Translations under genes and position numbers: made by a program
The notes under the pieces: generated by a model
The model's database searches: none
Told to the model about the DNA's origin: nothing
What the model saw: the letters and a program-made list of their open reading frames with translations, nothing else
Shown here: positions 1 through 10,102 of the stretch, one piece after another
Position numbering within the stretch: position 1 is the first letter of the stretch
Layout of the letters: each line of letters opens with the position of its first letter
Source: Marinomonas rhizomae
GTDB taxonomy: Bacteria > Pseudomonadota > Gammaproteobacteria > Pseudomonadales > Marinomonadaceae
Length of the DNA stretch: 64,000 nucleotides
Reading direction: 5' to 3'
Assembly: GCF_003315485.1 (NCBI RefSeq)
Contig: NZ_QNSE01000016.1
Coordinates: 1-64,000, forward strand

Positions 1-20
1 TTGTTTTGGTGTTGTGAAAC

Positions 21-144
21 ATCAAAGCGAATACAAGCCTCAAATAGTCTAAATGACTAAAAAAGGCTTGCTTTGAAAGATGGTATCTCCCCTTGAATAA
101 ATGGGAGGGAACCGAGTTTGCGATCCTCAAAGGTTCGCTTTGAT
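21..144. repeat. Inverted repeat and small hairpin 3' of yafJ
   Basis: An 11-base arm at 21-31 (ATCAAAGCGAA) is repeated in inverted orientation at 134-144, which lies in the last codons of yafJ. Between the arms, CAAGCCT (34-40) pairs with AGGCTTG (64-70), with an inner TAGTC/GACTA stem. There is no clear U-tract in either direction, so a terminator role is only a guess. The first 126 bases hold no gene that I can support. Confidence 0.3.
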
Positions 145-912
145 CTGGCAGACAACTTCGCCACCTTCAAACACGCACAACTCCCCTTCTTCCATCTGTT
201 GCCAAGTTTCATCATGGGTTAATGGCTGAGTAGCAATCATGGTGACGACATCTTTGTCGGTGGTGACTTCTTTGAAATCAATAATGACATCTTCGTCCGA
301 CAAGGTCGCTTTTTTAAAGGGTGCTCGGCGGGTAATCCAATGCAATTTGGTAGTACAAAAACAATATAAGCGTACGCCATCAGAAAGCATCATGTTAAAC
401 ACGCCCATGGCTTTAAGCTGCAAAGCTAACTCCGAAAGCACGGCAGATACATCATCCAAAGCAGGCTCTTGCTCACCAAAACGGGTTTGTAGTTGCTCAA
501 CAATCCAGCAAAACGCTCGCTCTGAATCCGTACTGCCCAATGGGTGATAATGCTCTATTGGTAATGAACCTGATGACTCTAATTGACCATTATGAGCGTA
601 AGTCCAAGTTTTCCCCCAAAACAAGCGATTAAAAGGATGTGTGTTTAATAGACTGACTGCACCGACATTCGCTTGCCGAATATGGCTAATCACTATGTCA
701 CATTTTAATGACGTGTTACTGATGACTTCCGCCATATCTGAATCAGCGCTAGGCCTTGGATCATGAATCGCCCACACATCACCATCACGATACATGGCCA
801 TTCCCCAACCATCTTTATGAGGGCCTGTACGTCCGCCACGAGCACGCAAACCAGAAAAGCTAAAACATATATCCGTTGGCACATTGGCGCTCATGCCTAA
901 TAACTCACACAT
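127..912 (-). CDS. yafJ: Class II glutamine amidotransferase-like protein YafJ
   Basis: This 261-residue protein is a stand-alone Ntn-hydrolase domain of the class II glutamine amidotransferase type. It begins Met-Cys-Glu-Leu-Leu-Gly, so Cys2 becomes the N-terminal nucleophile once Met is removed. The following GRTGPHKDGWGMA and SHIRQANVG stretches match the YafJ family, and the length is usual for it. No synthetase domain is fused, and the acceptor substrate of the family is not established. The start overlaps the last 8 bases of the upstream von Willebrand-domain gene, so the two are probably translationally coupled. Family assignment is firm; the reaction is unknown. Confidence 0.9.
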   Translation of the reverse strand: MCELLGMSANVPTDICFSFSGLRARGGRTGPHKDGWGMAMYRDGDVWAIHDPRPSADSDMAEVISNTSLKCDIVISHIRQANVGAVSLLNTHPFNRLFWGKTWTYAHNGQLESSGSLPIEHYHPLGSTDSERAFCWIVEQLQTRFGEQEPALDDVSAVLSELALQLKAMGVFNMMLSDGVRLYCFCTTKLHWITRRAPFKKATLSDEDVIIDFKEVTTDKDVVTMIATQPLTHDETWQQMEEGELCVFEGGEVVCQIKANL

Positions 913-2824
913 CGTCTAGGTTATCTCTCTTAATCGATTTATTTTTCTTTATACGACGATATAAAAATATACCGCCAGCTATCACTAAAATGCCACCTAC
1001 ATTCAATGCGACATACAGGATCCATTCATTCTTTGAAAGGTTACTCGCTTCATCTAATACCATGTCGGTTGTCGATTCGACGGTAGACTCTTCCTTTACA
1101 TCAACTTCAGAGCGAGTGCTTTCTTCTACCTCGCTCACCACAGAAACAGAGGGTGGAACCAACACTGGCATTACATCCTTGCTAGAGGATGCGACTGGAA
1201 TAAGGATTTTCCCCAATGAAGCCACATCTTCTAACCCAACCGATGGCACTTCATTTCCTTGTCGATTGAAATGCCAAATAGGCGTCCAATATTCAAAACG
1301 CAACCCCGTTTGAGTAAAGCCAATTAAATGCGCACGGACTTTAACATTATCGTTTGCTGACACCGGAATGATTTTTTCCCAATAACCTTGACCTACTAGT
1401 GGCATCTCCTCAATTTCTGTAGTGCCATTGCGATAGGTGAATTCAAGTTTTACGTTAGAACGTAACATGTTCAATTTAAGATTCACTGGTTTAGCGGAAA
1501 AGGCGACTAAATTACCGCTCGGATTGGTTCCTTCAAAATTTATAGCAGGATGTACGGTAAAAAACTGACTTAGTTGACGAGTGAAGGTTTTTCCGTCGAT
1601 CCGACTTATTAATTCATAATTTCCGGGCTCAACAATCCCCTCTAAACGTTGTTTAAACTGATCATTCGCTCTGTCCATTTGATGAGATAAAACGGTTTCT
1701 TTTTGCTCTCCACTTAAACGTACTAGTGTTTGCTCAACACTGAGCAAATTCAATATTTTGTCATCTTTTATGATGCTGTCTTTTTGGAATAAAGCGACGG
1801 TAGAGTATATAGGCTCATTCTGAAATATCACTGGCGCAATCTGCGTTGCTTTAGCGCTTAAATCCGTAATCACTCTTATGCTACTTCGTTCAAGATCAAC
1901 ATTATTAACTTGCCATGCTCCGGAATCAGGCGATCGAACTGTAACTAGGGTGTAATGGTTTGATGCAGACACCAACACATTTTTATTACTCACCAAAGAC
2001 AAAAGAGTGCCATCTGGTTTTATAATATGGGGCTGTATTCCATTCTCGTGGAACACGACTAATGTCAGCTCTTTGATCGCGTCGTCTACAACAAAACGAT
2101 TGCCGTCAAATGGCAACTCATTCGAAGGAGAAGCTTGAGTAAAAATACGATCAAAGGTATCTAATAAATCTTCAGGAATCGCAACCTCAGTGTGTGTTGC
2201 ATTAGTGCGAAGCGAAAGTGATTCAAGCAAGGCTTTATCGGTGTAACCCGTCATCGAAATAGTATGAAGATGGATTCCACGCTCTTCTAGGTTGGCAGTT
2301 AGCTCGTTGAGGATGCGGTCACGTGAAGCCTTATTGACAGCGTCATCTAAGCTGATATCCACCATGCCATCGGTCACCAAGATCCAATGACGATTAAAAC
2401 CAGGCTCTAGATTACCTGAGTCTGGCGTGTCTAAGAGCAGCTTCACAATGGCTTCTAAATCGGTTTTGAGGTCTTGCGTAACATAGCTGTCGACATAGCT
2501 GGCCAATTTTACTTTGTTGGCTTTGTTCACAATAGCTTCAGGCAGAAGAACCCTCGGCTTTTCACCAAACAACCAAATACCCAACGTGGCTTTTTCTTCA
2601 GGGGCAAGATTTGAAATCAACCGTAATGCCTCAGAGGTTAGCTTATCAGGATCACTGATTAACATACTGCCAGAGGCGTCCACAATAACGCGGAATTGAG
2701 TATCCGCTTGGCTTGATGGCATCCAGAAGAATAAAACAGCCACTAACAACACAGTATTTATTTTCAACCACTTCACGCTTGCGAACTCCTTGAACAACTT
2801 TACTTTGCTGAAATTAGCGACCAT
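905..2824 (-). CDS. Von Willebrand factor A domain membrane protein (TIGR03503-like)
   Basis: This 639-residue protein has a hydrophobic N-terminal export segment (about residues 22-40), then a von Willebrand factor A domain beginning FRVIVDASGSM. DASGS is the metal-ion-dependent adhesion site, with the usual second Thr and Asp regions around VTDGMVD. A long extracytoplasmic beta-rich region and an acidic Ser/Glu/Val linker follow. A C-terminal transmembrane helix (about residues 603-625) ends in a short basic and acidic tail. The overall plan (signal, VWA, C-terminal anchor) matches the TIGR03503 family of marine gammaproteobacteria, whose function is not known. It probably acts as a periplasm-facing, metal-dependent protein-binding module. 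It lies 9 bases downstream of ycgN and overlaps yafJ. Confidence 0.75.
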   Translation of the reverse strand: MVANFSKVKLFKEFASVKWLKINTVLLVAVLFFWMPSSQADTQFRVIVDASGSMLISDPDKLTSEALRLISNLAPEEKATLGIWLFGEKPRVLLPEAIVNKANKVKLASYVDSYVTQDLKTDLEAIVKLLLDTPDSGNLEPGFNRHWILVTDGMVDISLDDAVNKASRDRILNELTANLEERGIHLHTISMTGYTDKALLESLSLRTNATHTEVAIPEDLLDTFDRIFTQASPSNELPFDGNRFVVDDAIKELTLVVFHENGIQPHIIKPDGTLLSLVSNKNVLVSASNHYTLVTVRSPDSGAWQVNNVDLERSSIRVITDLSAKATQIAPVIFQNEPIYSTVALFQKDSIIKDDKILNLLSVEQTLVRLSGEQKETVLSHQMDRANDQFKQRLEGIVEPGNYELISRIDGKTFTRQLSQFFTVHPAINFEGTNPSGNLVAFSAKPVNLKLNMLRSNVKLEFTYRNGTTEIEEMPLVGQGYWEKIIPVSANDNVKVRAHLIGFTQTGLRFEYWTPIWHFNRQGNEVPSVGLEDVASLGKILIPVASSSKDVMPVLVPPSVSVVSEVEESTRSEVDVKEESTVESTTDMVLDEASNLSKNEWILYVALNVGGILVIAGGIFLYRRIKKNKSIKRDNLDDV

Positions 2825-2833
2825 TCGTCGTAC

Positions 2834-3313
2834 TCAAGTTATTTCATACGGCTCCGGCATACCATGTACCCATTTGATTATATGAGTTTCCCAATCTTCT
2901 TCGTCAACGGAATTTTCACTCACCGCATAATGGCGAACTGTCAGCCCTTGACGAAGCATTTCTTTATCACTACCAACCACCAAAGGATGCCAATCTGGCA
3001 ATATTTTGGTTTCATGTAAAACACGATAACTGCAGGTATCAGGTAACCAATGAAACTCATCAATCTGATCTGGCGTTAACGTAATACAAGTTGATACTTT
3101 ATCTTGCCTAGTGTCGTAGACCTTACACTGACAGGAAGTCACATTGAGTTGATGACAAGACAAATTGGTATAAAAAACCTCTTCTGTTTCATCATCTTGC
3201 AACTTTTGCAGACAACATTTCCCACAACCATCACAAATGGATTCCCACTCAGTTTGAGACATCTGCTCTAATGGTGTGGTTTTCCAAAAAGGTTCGTAAC
3301 GCTTTGCAATCAT
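2834..3313 (-). CDS. ycgN: YcgN family Cys-rich protein (UPF0260)
   Basis: This 159-residue protein has the Cys cluster CDGCGKCC near residue 28, further Cys residues (LSCHQLNVTSCQCKVYDTR), and a later CSYRVLHE-type segment. This is the pattern of the YkgJ/YcgN zinc- or iron-chelating family, and the length is normal for YcgN. The molecular function is unknown. It sits between ycgL and the VWA gene in a minus-strand series with short gaps. The pairing of ycgL with ycgN is common in gammaproteobacteria. Start: an ATG 17 bases after the end of ycgL. Confidence 0.88.
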   Translation of the reverse strand: MIAKRYEPFWKTTPLEQMSQTEWESICDGCGKCCLQKLQDDETEEVFYTNLSCHQLNVTSCQCKVYDTRQDKVSTCITLTPDQIDEFHWLPDTCSYRVLHETKILPDWHPLVVGSDKEMLRQGLTVRHYAVSENSVDEEDWETHIIKWVHGMPEPYEIT

Positions 3314-3330
3314 TCTCTAAATCCAGATAG

Positions 3331-3624
3331 TTAATAAACCGCTTCTGTTGGTGTTTTATACAAATCCAACAAATAGTCATCTTTCGCCGGTGGCAATTGC
3401 AAATAGAAACCTTTTTCTCGAATACCTTCAATTACTTTTTCAGGTCTTGCTCGAGCTAACTTACTTTCATTGGTTAATAACATAGTCATCGCACTAATGC
3501 CTTTACCAAATCGAGACATTAATTCTTCAGGAATATCTTTCAGTCCCTTGCTTTTTTCAACATACAAGTACATTCCATCATGCTTGCTAGAACGAAATAC
3601 TTCTACGATTAAATGCTGTTTCAT
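3331..3624 (-). CDS. ycgL: YcgL domain protein
   Basis: This 97-residue protein has the YcgL-type opening ([16 protein letters not shown]) and the later [24 protein letters not shown] segment, which fits the small alpha/beta YcgL fold. The family role is not known. The sequence ends in an extension reading [15 protein letters not shown]. It lies 28 bases downstream of rnd and 17 bases upstream of ycgN, and is probably cotranscribed with both. Identification rests on characteristic sequence and neighbourhood. Confidence 0.88.
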   Translation of the reverse strand: MKQHLIVEVFRSSKHDGMYLYVEKSKGLKDIPEELMSRFGKGISAMTMLLTNESKLARARPEKVIEGIREKGFYLQLPPAKDDYLLDLYKTPTEAVY

Positions 3625-3652
3625 ATTTTACCCTTGGCGCTGTAACGCCATA

Positions 3653-4795
3653 TTAGGACTTTTTAAATGTTTCTAGAACTGGATCAACAATTACGTCGCG
3701 TCGCCAGCCAGTTAATGCAGGATTCTGCCAATCAATTTCAGAACCATCATACAAATGACGCACTAAAGGGTCTAACAGCTTACGCTTCATCATGGCTTCT
3801 GGTGCGATTTTCAATGCTTCTGCTTTTTCACGAACAAAAGACTTAATCCCCTTAGTTAATTCTCCCGCCTGAGAGGGCAAAGGCACCTCCAACGGCAACT
3901 GATATTCATCAGGTGACAATTCATTTACCAAGGCAACGTTTTGCAAAATAACATCACCATACAAGCGGTGCTGACGCCCCGTTAACTCTTCCGCTTCAGA
4001 AACCGCTTTATGGTGTGTTGGTAAGGTTTTCGCTAGCGACCAAAGAGTACGATCTTTTAAGATCTGCCCTTTTGGAACGTCTTCTTTACGAGCCTGCTCA
4101 TCGCGCCAAATAAACAGCAAACGCAATAGGGTTAAACCCGCTGGAGACAAACGCCACGCTGTTTTAACACCATCCCAATTTTGCTTTGGGTCAGAGTTCA
4201 TCTGATATTGCCATTTCAATGAATCACAATCTTCCATTACCCATTCGAGCATATTTTTTGCTTCTAAACGGGCAATTTGCATTGGGTAAACTTTGGCTAA
4301 GTAGACAACATCAAGTGCAGCATAACGTTTTTGCGCATCGGTTAACGGACGCTGAACCCAGTCAGAACGGGTCTCATCTTTTGCCACTTCAATCTGCAAA
4401 TATTCATGAATCAATTTCACATAACTCAGCGACCATTGGGCGCTAGCATAGGCTTCACCAATTTGAGTATCGTAAAAAGGAGCTGGCAACACACCTAGCA
4501 AACGGTCAAAAACATCCAAATCTTCAGAACAAGCATGAAAGACCTTCATTACTGAAGGGTTCACCATCAGATTACGAAGAGGCTCCCATTCATCAATATT
4601 CAACGGATCAATCAGTACGGCTTTCTCGCCTTCACTAATTTGAATAAGCCCCGTAATTGGAAAATAGGTTGTACGACGAATGAATTCTGTGTCGACCGCA
4701 ATAACCGGCAAATCAGCCCAGTAATCACACCAACTCACCAGCGACTCATTATCCGCAACCCATACAATATTCAGAGCATCATCTTGATCATTCAT
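3653..4795 (-). CDS. rnd: Ribonuclease D
   Basis: This 380-residue 3'-5' exoribonuclease of the DEDD-y class trims the 3' ends of tRNA precursors. Exo I is seen as AVDTEF (D35 and E37), exo II around VFHACSEDLDVFD, and exo III as YAALDVVYL, which carries the tyrosine of the DEDD-y subclass. Two HRDC-type helical regions follow, about residues 210-290 and 300-375. The length is typical of E. coli RNase D. The stop of recR lies only one base away from this start, so rnd is cotranscribed behind recR. Confidence 0.95.
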   Translation of the reverse strand: MNDQDDALNIVWVADNESLVSWCDYWADLPVIAVDTEFIRRTTYFPITGLIQISEGEKAVLIDPLNIDEWEPLRNLMVNPSVMKVFHACSEDLDVFDRLLGVLPAPFYDTQIGEAYASAQWSLSYVKLIHEYLQIEVAKDETRSDWVQRPLTDAQKRYAALDVVYLAKVYPMQIARLEAKNMLEWVMEDCDSLKWQYQMNSDPKQNWDGVKTAWRLSPAGLTLLRLLFIWRDEQARKEDVPKGQILKDRTLWSLAKTLPTHHKAVSEAEELTGRQHRLYGDVILQNVALVNELSPDEYQLPLEVPLPSQAGELTKGIKSFVREKAEALKIAPEAMMKRKLLDPLVRHLYDGSEIDWQNPALTGWRRDVIVDPVLETFKKS

Positions 4796-4796
4796 A

Positions 4797-5390
4797 CTAG
4801 AGCTTCTTCCGTCCCTCTAGCGCTAAAGCCAGAGTGTTTCCATCAACATATTCCAATTCGCCACCCATAGGTACACCATGGGCAATACGACTGACATTGA
4901 TGTTCAATGTTTTTAATTTTTCAGCAATATAGTGGCAAGTTGCCTCGCCTTCTACTGTTGAGTTAGTAGCAATTATCGCTTCTTCCACTTTATTATGCTG
5001 AACCAACGCCTCCAAACGATCTAAGCCCAATTCTTCAGGGCCAATACCATCAATAGGAGACAAATGCCCTAGCAAAACAAAATAACGCCCAGAAAAACTT
5101 CCAGCAGATTCAATTGCAACAACGTCTGCTGGAGTTTCGACAATACATAAATGCTTTGAGTCGCGATCTGGATCTGTACAAAGTTGGCACTCAGCCTCTT
5201 CGGTCAAAGTGCGGCAACTTGAACAGCGGCCAACTTTATCAAGCGCCTCTCGCAATGCATTTGCCAGCCTATCCGCCCCTTGATGATCACGTTCCAATAA
5301 GTACAACGCCATTTTTTGAGCTGATCTTGGCCCAACACCCGGCAGACAACGTAATGATTCAATCAATTCTTTAATTAAGGGACTAAACAA
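4797..5390 (-). CDS. recR: Recombination mediator RecR
   Basis: This 197-residue protein has an N-terminal helix-hairpin-helix ([17 protein letters not shown]), a four-Cys zinc finger (CSSC and CQLC) and a Toprim domain ([12 protein letters not shown]; the later [12 protein letters not shown] region). With RecO and RecF it loads RecA on gapped DNA. The order dnaX-ybaB-recR is conserved in many bacteria and is seen here, with gaps of 17 and 9 bases. The length is normal and all key Cys residues are present. Confidence 0.97.
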   Translation of the reverse strand: MFSPLIKELIESLRCLPGVGPRSAQKMALYLLERDHQGADRLANALREALDKVGRCSSCRTLTEEAECQLCTDPDRDSKHLCIVETPADVVAIESAGSFSGRYFVLLGHLSPIDGIGPEELGLDRLEALVQHNKVEEAIIATNSTVEGEATCHYIAEKLKTLNINVSRIAHGVPMGGELEYVDGNTLALALEGRKKL

Positions 5391-5399
5391 AGCTCACTC

Positions 5400-5726
5400 C
5401 TAAAAAGGCATTTTAAAGCCGGGTGGCAAAGACATACCTGCCGTTGCCGAAGCCATTTTATCTTTTTGAGTCACTTCGATATTACGCACAGCATCATTGA
5501 CAGCCGCCGCGATCAAATCTTCTAACATCTCTTTGTCGTCACCAACCAAAGAATCATCAATAGACACGCGCTTCACGTCATGACGGCCTGTCATTAAGAT
5601 TTTCACAAGGCCAGCACCCGCTTGACCTTCTACTTCCATGTTAGCGATTTCTTCTTGCGCTTTCTGCATATTTTCTTGCATCTGCTGCGCTTGGCGCATC
5701 ATGTTACCCATACCACCTTTAAACAT
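5400..5726 (-). CDS. ybaB: Nucleoid-associated protein YbaB/EbfC
   Basis: This 108-residue DNA-binding protein opens with a Met/Gln-rich helix ([22 protein letters not shown]). The core then carries [28 protein letters not shown], which is typical of YbaB/EbfC. The family forms pincer-like dimers that bind and bridge DNA. It sits between dnaX and recR, the standard arrangement, and is probably cotranscribed with both. Confidence 0.96.
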   Translation of the reverse strand: MFKGGMGNMMRQAQQMQENMQKAQEEIANMEVEGQAGAGLVKILMTGRHDVKRVSIDDSLVGDDKEMLEDLIAAAVNDAVRNIEVTQKDKMASATAGMSLPPGFKMPF

Positions 5727-5743
5727 AACTTTTGCTCTCCAAT

Positions 5744-7966
5744 TTAAGCTTTAACTTTAACCGTATCGTAAACCAGCTGTGCGCCCATCGTTGCCGACAA
5801 AGCCTGCACAACTGGATGTGAATTCAAATGTGTAATCGCCACCTGTAAGGCTTCTGCTCGTTTACTGGCAGCAAACTCTTCTGCAGTCACCCCCGTGGTG
5901 TCCTCCACTGTATCTATAATTAAGGGCACCGTCATCCCGAAGAAATCACTCAACGCACCTTGTATCTGCTCGTAACGCACCTGGTTTAGCATGTGCCCAT
6001 ATTCTAAAGGCACCTCAAGGCGAACGCCTTGATCACTTGCATCTACCAAGCTGGAATTCATTAAAATATTTTGCACTAAACCTGTCAAAGGCAAACGCGG
6101 AGCCACCAGCCACCAAAGCTTCATAGTTAGCTCATTATAATGACTCATCTCAGGTAATGGCATACCCAATGCAGGCTGTGAAATGGTATCCGGCACTTTG
6201 GCTAGACGCATATCTGGTTCTTTGCTTTCTTCTTCGACGGTTGAAGAGTCAATAGGTTCCGCACCTAACGCATCAACCAATTCCGCGGCAGGATTAAATG
6301 GATCGACGATATCAGCAATAGCGCGTTCTTCCGCTTCGTCATCATCTTCATCATTCTCGTCACTGTCATCTGACGAGTCTTCTGCGAACCTCTCTTGTGC
6401 AACGACAAAAGGTTTAGCGTCATTTTCTGACGTACTCACCGTGTTAGCCTGAATACCTGACTCTTGCAAATTAGCCGGCTCTACCGTTTCGTCATTATGC
6501 GCGCTCGTAGACTCAACATTGATCGAGGCAAGATCTTCAACATGCTGTTGATGCGGTTCAACCTGAACACTGTCCACGACACCCTCTGTAGTAGTGGCAT
6601 TTTCAACAACATCTTGCTCAACAAGAGCGGATTCTGCAGCAACAGACTGAGGAGCCTCTTCCCAAGGCGGATGCTCAGCCGGCACCGTCAGCGGGGCCAT
6701 TTCTTCTTGTGCCCGCTCAGGCTCTGCTTGCTCAACGATTACTGTTTTTTTTTCCGGCGCCACCTGTGAAGAGGGGCTGCTTTCTGCCATTTGATTCAGT
6801 GTTTCAACTGACGATACTGGTGCCGCCTCTGTTTGAACATCCACCACTGGCGGCGCATTATGGCTAACGGTCATTGGCGGTGCAGGACGAAAGGCAATCA
6901 GCCTTAGCATCAACATTTCAAACCCCGCACGAGCTGAATGCGCCAAATGTAAATCACGACGGCCAATCAATAAGCTCTGATACATAATTTGTATTTCTTC
7001 AGAACTTACACTTGCTGCAATGGCTTGAATACGCACCAAGTCACCAAGCTGATCCATTAATGCGCCTGGCACTTGCTGTTCTATCGCCACACGATGTAAT
7101 ACATCCAACAAGCTGCCACAAATCGCCGTAAAATCTGGTTGATAATCAGCAAGCTGCTCTATTCTATTCAATACTTGCGCAGCGTTTTTAGACGCAACGC
7201 TTTCTAATAAATCCAATACTTGCGCTTGATTCACTAAGCCCAACATTGCCGTAACACCAGTTTCCGAGATCTTTCCATTACCAAAAGCAATCGCTTGATC
7301 CGTCAAACTCAAGGCATCACGCATACTGCCATTTGCCGCTTGGCCAATTTGCCACAACGCAGGCTGATCAAAGTTGACGTCTTCTGTAGTGAGCACGGTT
7401 TGCAAATAATCCACCACTCGTTGTGGGGACATATTTTTAAGATTGAATTGCAAACAACGGGAAAGAATCGTCACAGGGAGTTTCTGTGGATCTGTCGTCG
7501 CTAGCAAAAATTTGACGTGTGCTGGCGGCTCTTCAAGGGTTTTTAATAACGCATTAAAGGAATGAGTCGACAACATGTGCACTTCATCTATCAAATAGAC
7601 TTTAAAGCGGCCACGAGTTGGCGCATATTGCACATTTTCTAATAATTCGCGGGTATCTTCTACCTTGGTACGAGATGCAGCATCCACTTCGATCAGATCA
7701 ACAAAACGACCTTCAGCAATTTCTCGACAACTATCACAAGTTCCACAAGGCTCTGGGGAAATACCATTGGTTTCACAGTTCAAGCATTTGGCGAAAATAC
7801 GCGCGATAGTGGTTTTACCGACACCGCGTGTCCCGGTAAACAAATAGGCGTGATGTAAGCGCTGTTGGCGTAAAGCATTCACCAACGCTTGAAGTACATG
7901 GTCTTGCCCAGCCATTTCAAGGAAAGTCTGTGGGCGCCATTTACGTGCTAAAACTTGATAACTCAT
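5744..7966 (-). CDS. dnaX: DNA polymerase III subunit tau (and probably gamma)
   Basis: This 740-residue clamp-loader ATPase has Walker [10 protein letters not shown] at residues 45-53, a four-Cys zinc module starting at C64, Walker B LIDEVHML, and a sensor region ([18 protein letters not shown]). AAA+ domains I-III occupy about residues 1-365. A long low-complexity acidic, Ala/Glu/Val-rich linker (about 370-600) leads to a C-terminal domain that should bind the polymerase alpha subunit and DnaB. The linker starts with a run of nine A in the coding strand (codons 405-408), described separately, that could give a shorter gamma-like product. ybaB and recR follow in the same direction. Confidence 0.96.
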   Translation of the reverse strand: MSYQVLARKWRPQTFLEMAGQDHVLQALVNALRQQRLHHAYLFTGTRGVGKTTIARIFAKCLNCETNGISPEPCGTCDSCREIAEGRFVDLIEVDAASRTKVEDTRELLENVQYAPTRGRFKVYLIDEVHMLSTHSFNALLKTLEEPPAHVKFLLATTDPQKLPVTILSRCLQFNLKNMSPQRVVDYLQTVLTTEDVNFDQPALWQIGQAANGSMRDALSLTDQAIAFGNGKISETGVTAMLGLVNQAQVLDLLESVASKNAAQVLNRIEQLADYQPDFTAICGSLLDVLHRVAIEQQVPGALMDQLGDLVRIQAIAASVSSEEIQIMYQSLLIGRRDLHLAHSARAGFEMLMLRLIAFRPAPPMTVSHNAPPVVDVQTEAAPVSSVETLNQMAESSPSSQVAPEKKTVIVEQAEPERAQEEMAPLTVPAEHPPWEEAPQSVAAESALVEQDVVENATTTEGVVDSVQVEPHQQHVEDLASINVESTSAHNDETVEPANLQESGIQANTVSTSENDAKPFVVAQERFAEDSSDDSDENDEDDDEAEERAIADIVDPFNPAAELVDALGAEPIDSSTVEEESKEPDMRLAKVPDTISQPALGMPLPEMSHYNELTMKLWWLVAPRLPLTGLVQNILMNSSLVDASDQGVRLEVPLEYGHMLNQVRYEQIQGALSDFFGMTVPLIIDTVEDTTGVTAEEFAASKRAEALQVAITHLNSHPVVQALSATMGAQLVYDTVKVKA
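6745..6753 (-). other. A9 slippery run in dnaX (candidate tau/gamma switch)
   Basis: On the coding strand, codons 405-408 read GAA AAA AAA ACA, a run of nine A. Slipping into the -1 frame gives Asn-Ser-Asn-Arg and then TGA. Slipping into the +1 frame gives Gln and then TAA. Either event makes a protein of about 408-411 residues, close to E. coli gamma (431). A Shine-Dalgarno-like AGGTGG lies 6 bases upstream of the run. A six-pair GC-rich stem (AGCGGG/CCCGCT) is possible about 30 bases downstream. E. coli uses ribosomal frameshifting and Thermus uses transcriptional slippage on nine A for the same purpose. That it operates here is inference. Confidence 0.6.
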
Positions 7967-8122
7967 GATAGATACTGGCTGATAAAAAGCGATTTTTTAT
8001 TGTACGGCAGTACGAGCAATTTCGAAACCACTCTTAGTGCACAGGACAGTAGGTAATTAGGGGAAATAACAAAAAACTTCGCTATAAAGATCAATAGCTT
8101 AAATTTACAACATTTTTTTGTC

Positions 8123-8154
8123 GATCTATCACCTGAAAAACCAAATGATAGATC
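8123..8154. terminator. Hairpin downstream of trhO
   Basis: A nine-base perfect inverted repeat, GATCTATCA (8123-8131) and TGATAGATC (8146-8154), sits 18 bases past the trhO stop. No U-tract follows on the minus strand, so it is either a weak or factor-assisted terminator or a 3'-end stabilising stem. Confidence 0.35.
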
Positions 8155-8171
8155 CTACAAAAAACAGCTTA

Positions 8172-9167
8172 CTAATTCGCTTTGGCTTCGCGGACTTTAC
8201 GCTGACGCTCTTTTTCTAGCGTTTTTTCAAGGCGATGTTTTTCAACCGCATCCAATACTTCTGCACCAATATGCTCTTCACCTCGAGAACGAGCAAGCTG
8301 AACTTGGCGCTCGCGCTCAATAAAGCGTTGGCGCTGCTCGTCGGTAAATTTATCAACACAATGAACACAACTTACACCTTGAATGTAATGCTCGCTTTGC
8401 TTTTCTTCCTCAGTAATCGGCATACGACACGCATGACATTGGTCGTATTCGCCTTTTTGTAGGTCGTGATTTACAGACACACGATTATCAAAAACGAAAC
8501 ATTCACCTTCCCACATGGTTTCTTCTTTTGGCACTTCTTCCAAGTACTTCAAAATACCGCCTTCGAGGTGATATACCTCTTCGAAACCTTGCTCTAACAT
8601 GTAAGCCGTAGATTTTTCACAACGAATCCCACCAGTACAGAACATAGCAACTTTCTTCTGTTTTGCCGGATCCATATTTTCTTTCACGTATGCTGGGAAC
8701 TCACGAAAGGTATCTGTCTTCGGGTTTACAGCATTTTTGAATGTACCGATTTGTACTTCATAATCGTTACGAGTGTCGACCAACACCACATCAGGGTCAG
8801 AAATCAAAGCATTCCATTCGTCCGGCTTAACATAAGTGCCCACCACGCGTTTGGGGTCAATGCCTTCCACCCCCATGGTAACGATTTCTTTTTTAAGCTT
8901 CACTTTCGTGCGATAAAAAGGCATATCTTCATCATAAGACTCTTTGGTGACTATCTTATCCAGACCTGGTTGCTGATCTAACCAAGTCAGCATGCTATCA
9001 ATACCTTCACGAGAACCAGCTACCGTACCATTAATACCTTCACTTGCGAGCAGCAAGGTACCGCGAATACCATTATCTTCTAAAGTTTTCTGAAGTGGTT
9101 CACGAAGGGACTCAAAATGAGGTAAGGCAACAAATTTATAAAGGGCACACACAACGACTTTAGACAT
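8172..9167 (-). CDS. trhO: tRNA uridine(34) hydroxylase TrhO (YceA rhodanese)
   Basis: This 331-residue protein has an N-terminal acylphosphatase-like domain ([19 protein letters not shown]), a central rhodanese domain with active-site loop [10 protein letters not shown], and a C-terminal Cys-rich segment ([20 protein letters not shown]). Members use O2 to form 5-hydroxyuridine at the wobble position of several tRNAs. The length and the catalytic Cys fit the TrhO family. The gene stands alone on the minus strand between dnaX and the oxygenase gene, with about 120-200 bases either side. Confidence 0.95.
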   Translation of the reverse strand: MSKVVVCALYKFVALPHFESLREPLQKTLEDNGIRGTLLLASEGINGTVAGSREGIDSMLTWLDQQPGLDKIVTKESYDEDMPFYRTKVKLKKEIVTMGVEGIDPKRVVGTYVKPDEWNALISDPDVVLVDTRNDYEVQIGTFKNAVNPKTDTFREFPAYVKENMDPAKQKKVAMFCTGGIRCEKSTAYMLEQGFEEVYHLEGGILKYLEEVPKEETMWEGECFVFDNRVSVNHDLQKGEYDQCHACRMPITEEEKQSEHYIQGVSCVHCVDKFTDEQRQRFIERERQVQLARSRGEEHIGAEVLDAVEKHRLEKTLEKERQRKVREAKAN

Positions 9168-9290
9168 GACTTTCTCCTATGCGATCTGGAACGTAAAACC
9201 AGAGCAATTAAACAAGCCGCGAATTATAAAGATTTATAAACCATTTTTCGAGACTAAATCCCAAAAAGCCACATAAAAACAGGAGTAAAT

Positions 9291-9998
9291 TTATTGCTCA
9301 GGATCAAGTGCAGAGCCTGTGGTGTTGTTGACACGAAACCAGCCAGCAATACTGTGTCGCGTTCGCTTCGCCACCATCACTTCATGATAAAAGCACTCAC
9401 TCAAAAACACTGCCAAGCGCCCTTTTTTTGGGAAAAACCGCCCCACTTCGATAGCAGGGTCATGTTCATCGTAGACAATCAATTCACCGCCATCACTGTT
9501 TTGCCAATCTTCGTTCAAATACAATACCGTCGACAAAATACGGTTACTCTCACCCTTAAATGCATCAATATGCTTTTCATAAAAAGCACCTTCTTCATAA
9601 CGAGCAAAGTGAGCCTCATAATCAAACAACCCCAAGAACAAATGACGATTGAGTGCAACACGAAATTCAGCCATCATTTTTAAAAAATCGGTACGAATAG
9701 GCTTATCTGGGTCAATCCACTGAATATAATCACGTCGAGCATCTAAAACAATTTGATGATCCTTCTTTCGACCAATACCCGCCTGCAGCATGACCGCATT
9801 TTGTATGCTTTCTGCCTCATCCATTAATGCTTGAGTAAAATCCGTTGAAAAAAAATCGTCTTGTATACTCCAACCTTTAGTTTGTAAGTCCATTAATAAA
9901 TTCGCAAATGGCTCTTCTCGACTAAAAGCAGGAATAGAGTTTTCAACATATAAACTTTTAGCAGGCAGCACTTTAATAGACATAGATGGGTTCGTCAC
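9291..9998 (-). CDS. 2-oxoglutarate/Fe(II) dioxygenase (prolyl hydroxylase-like)
   Basis: This 235-residue protein has a double-stranded beta-helix core. HIDAFKGESNRILSTVLYLNEDW gives the iron ligands His and Asp. FFPKKGRLAVFLSECFYHEVM holds the distal His, and RTRHSIAGWFRV holds the Arg that binds 2-oxoglutarate. This is the arrangement of bacterial PHD/EGLN-like prolyl 4-hydroxylases, one of which hydroxylates EF-Tu in Pseudomonas. The substrate cannot be read here. It is a monocistronic gene, divergent from radD with about 100 bases between. Confidence 0.82.
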   Translation of the reverse strand: MTNPSMSIKVLPAKSLYVENSIPAFSREEPFANLLMDLQTKGWSIQDDFFSTDFTQALMDEAESIQNAVMLQAGIGRKKDHQIVLDARRDYIQWIDPDKPIRTDFLKMMAEFRVALNRHLFLGLFDYEAHFARYEEGAFYEKHIDAFKGESNRILSTVLYLNEDWQNSDGGELIVYDEHDPAIEVGRFFPKKGRLAVFLSECFYHEVMVAKRTRHSIAGWFRVNNTTGSALDPEQ

Positions 9999-10102
9999 TT
10001 ATAAAAAGATCACTTGTAAAAAGACAAAATTACGAGAGCGGGTATGATACTGTAGCCAAAGACACAACACACCAAGATTTCACCTGATAGATTTGAAATA
10101 AA

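Noticed and set aside
7967..8171. Possible 4.5S SRP RNA upstream of dnaX, where Pseudomonas carries ffs
   Set aside because: The conserved GGAAGCAGC-type core is not present on either strand.
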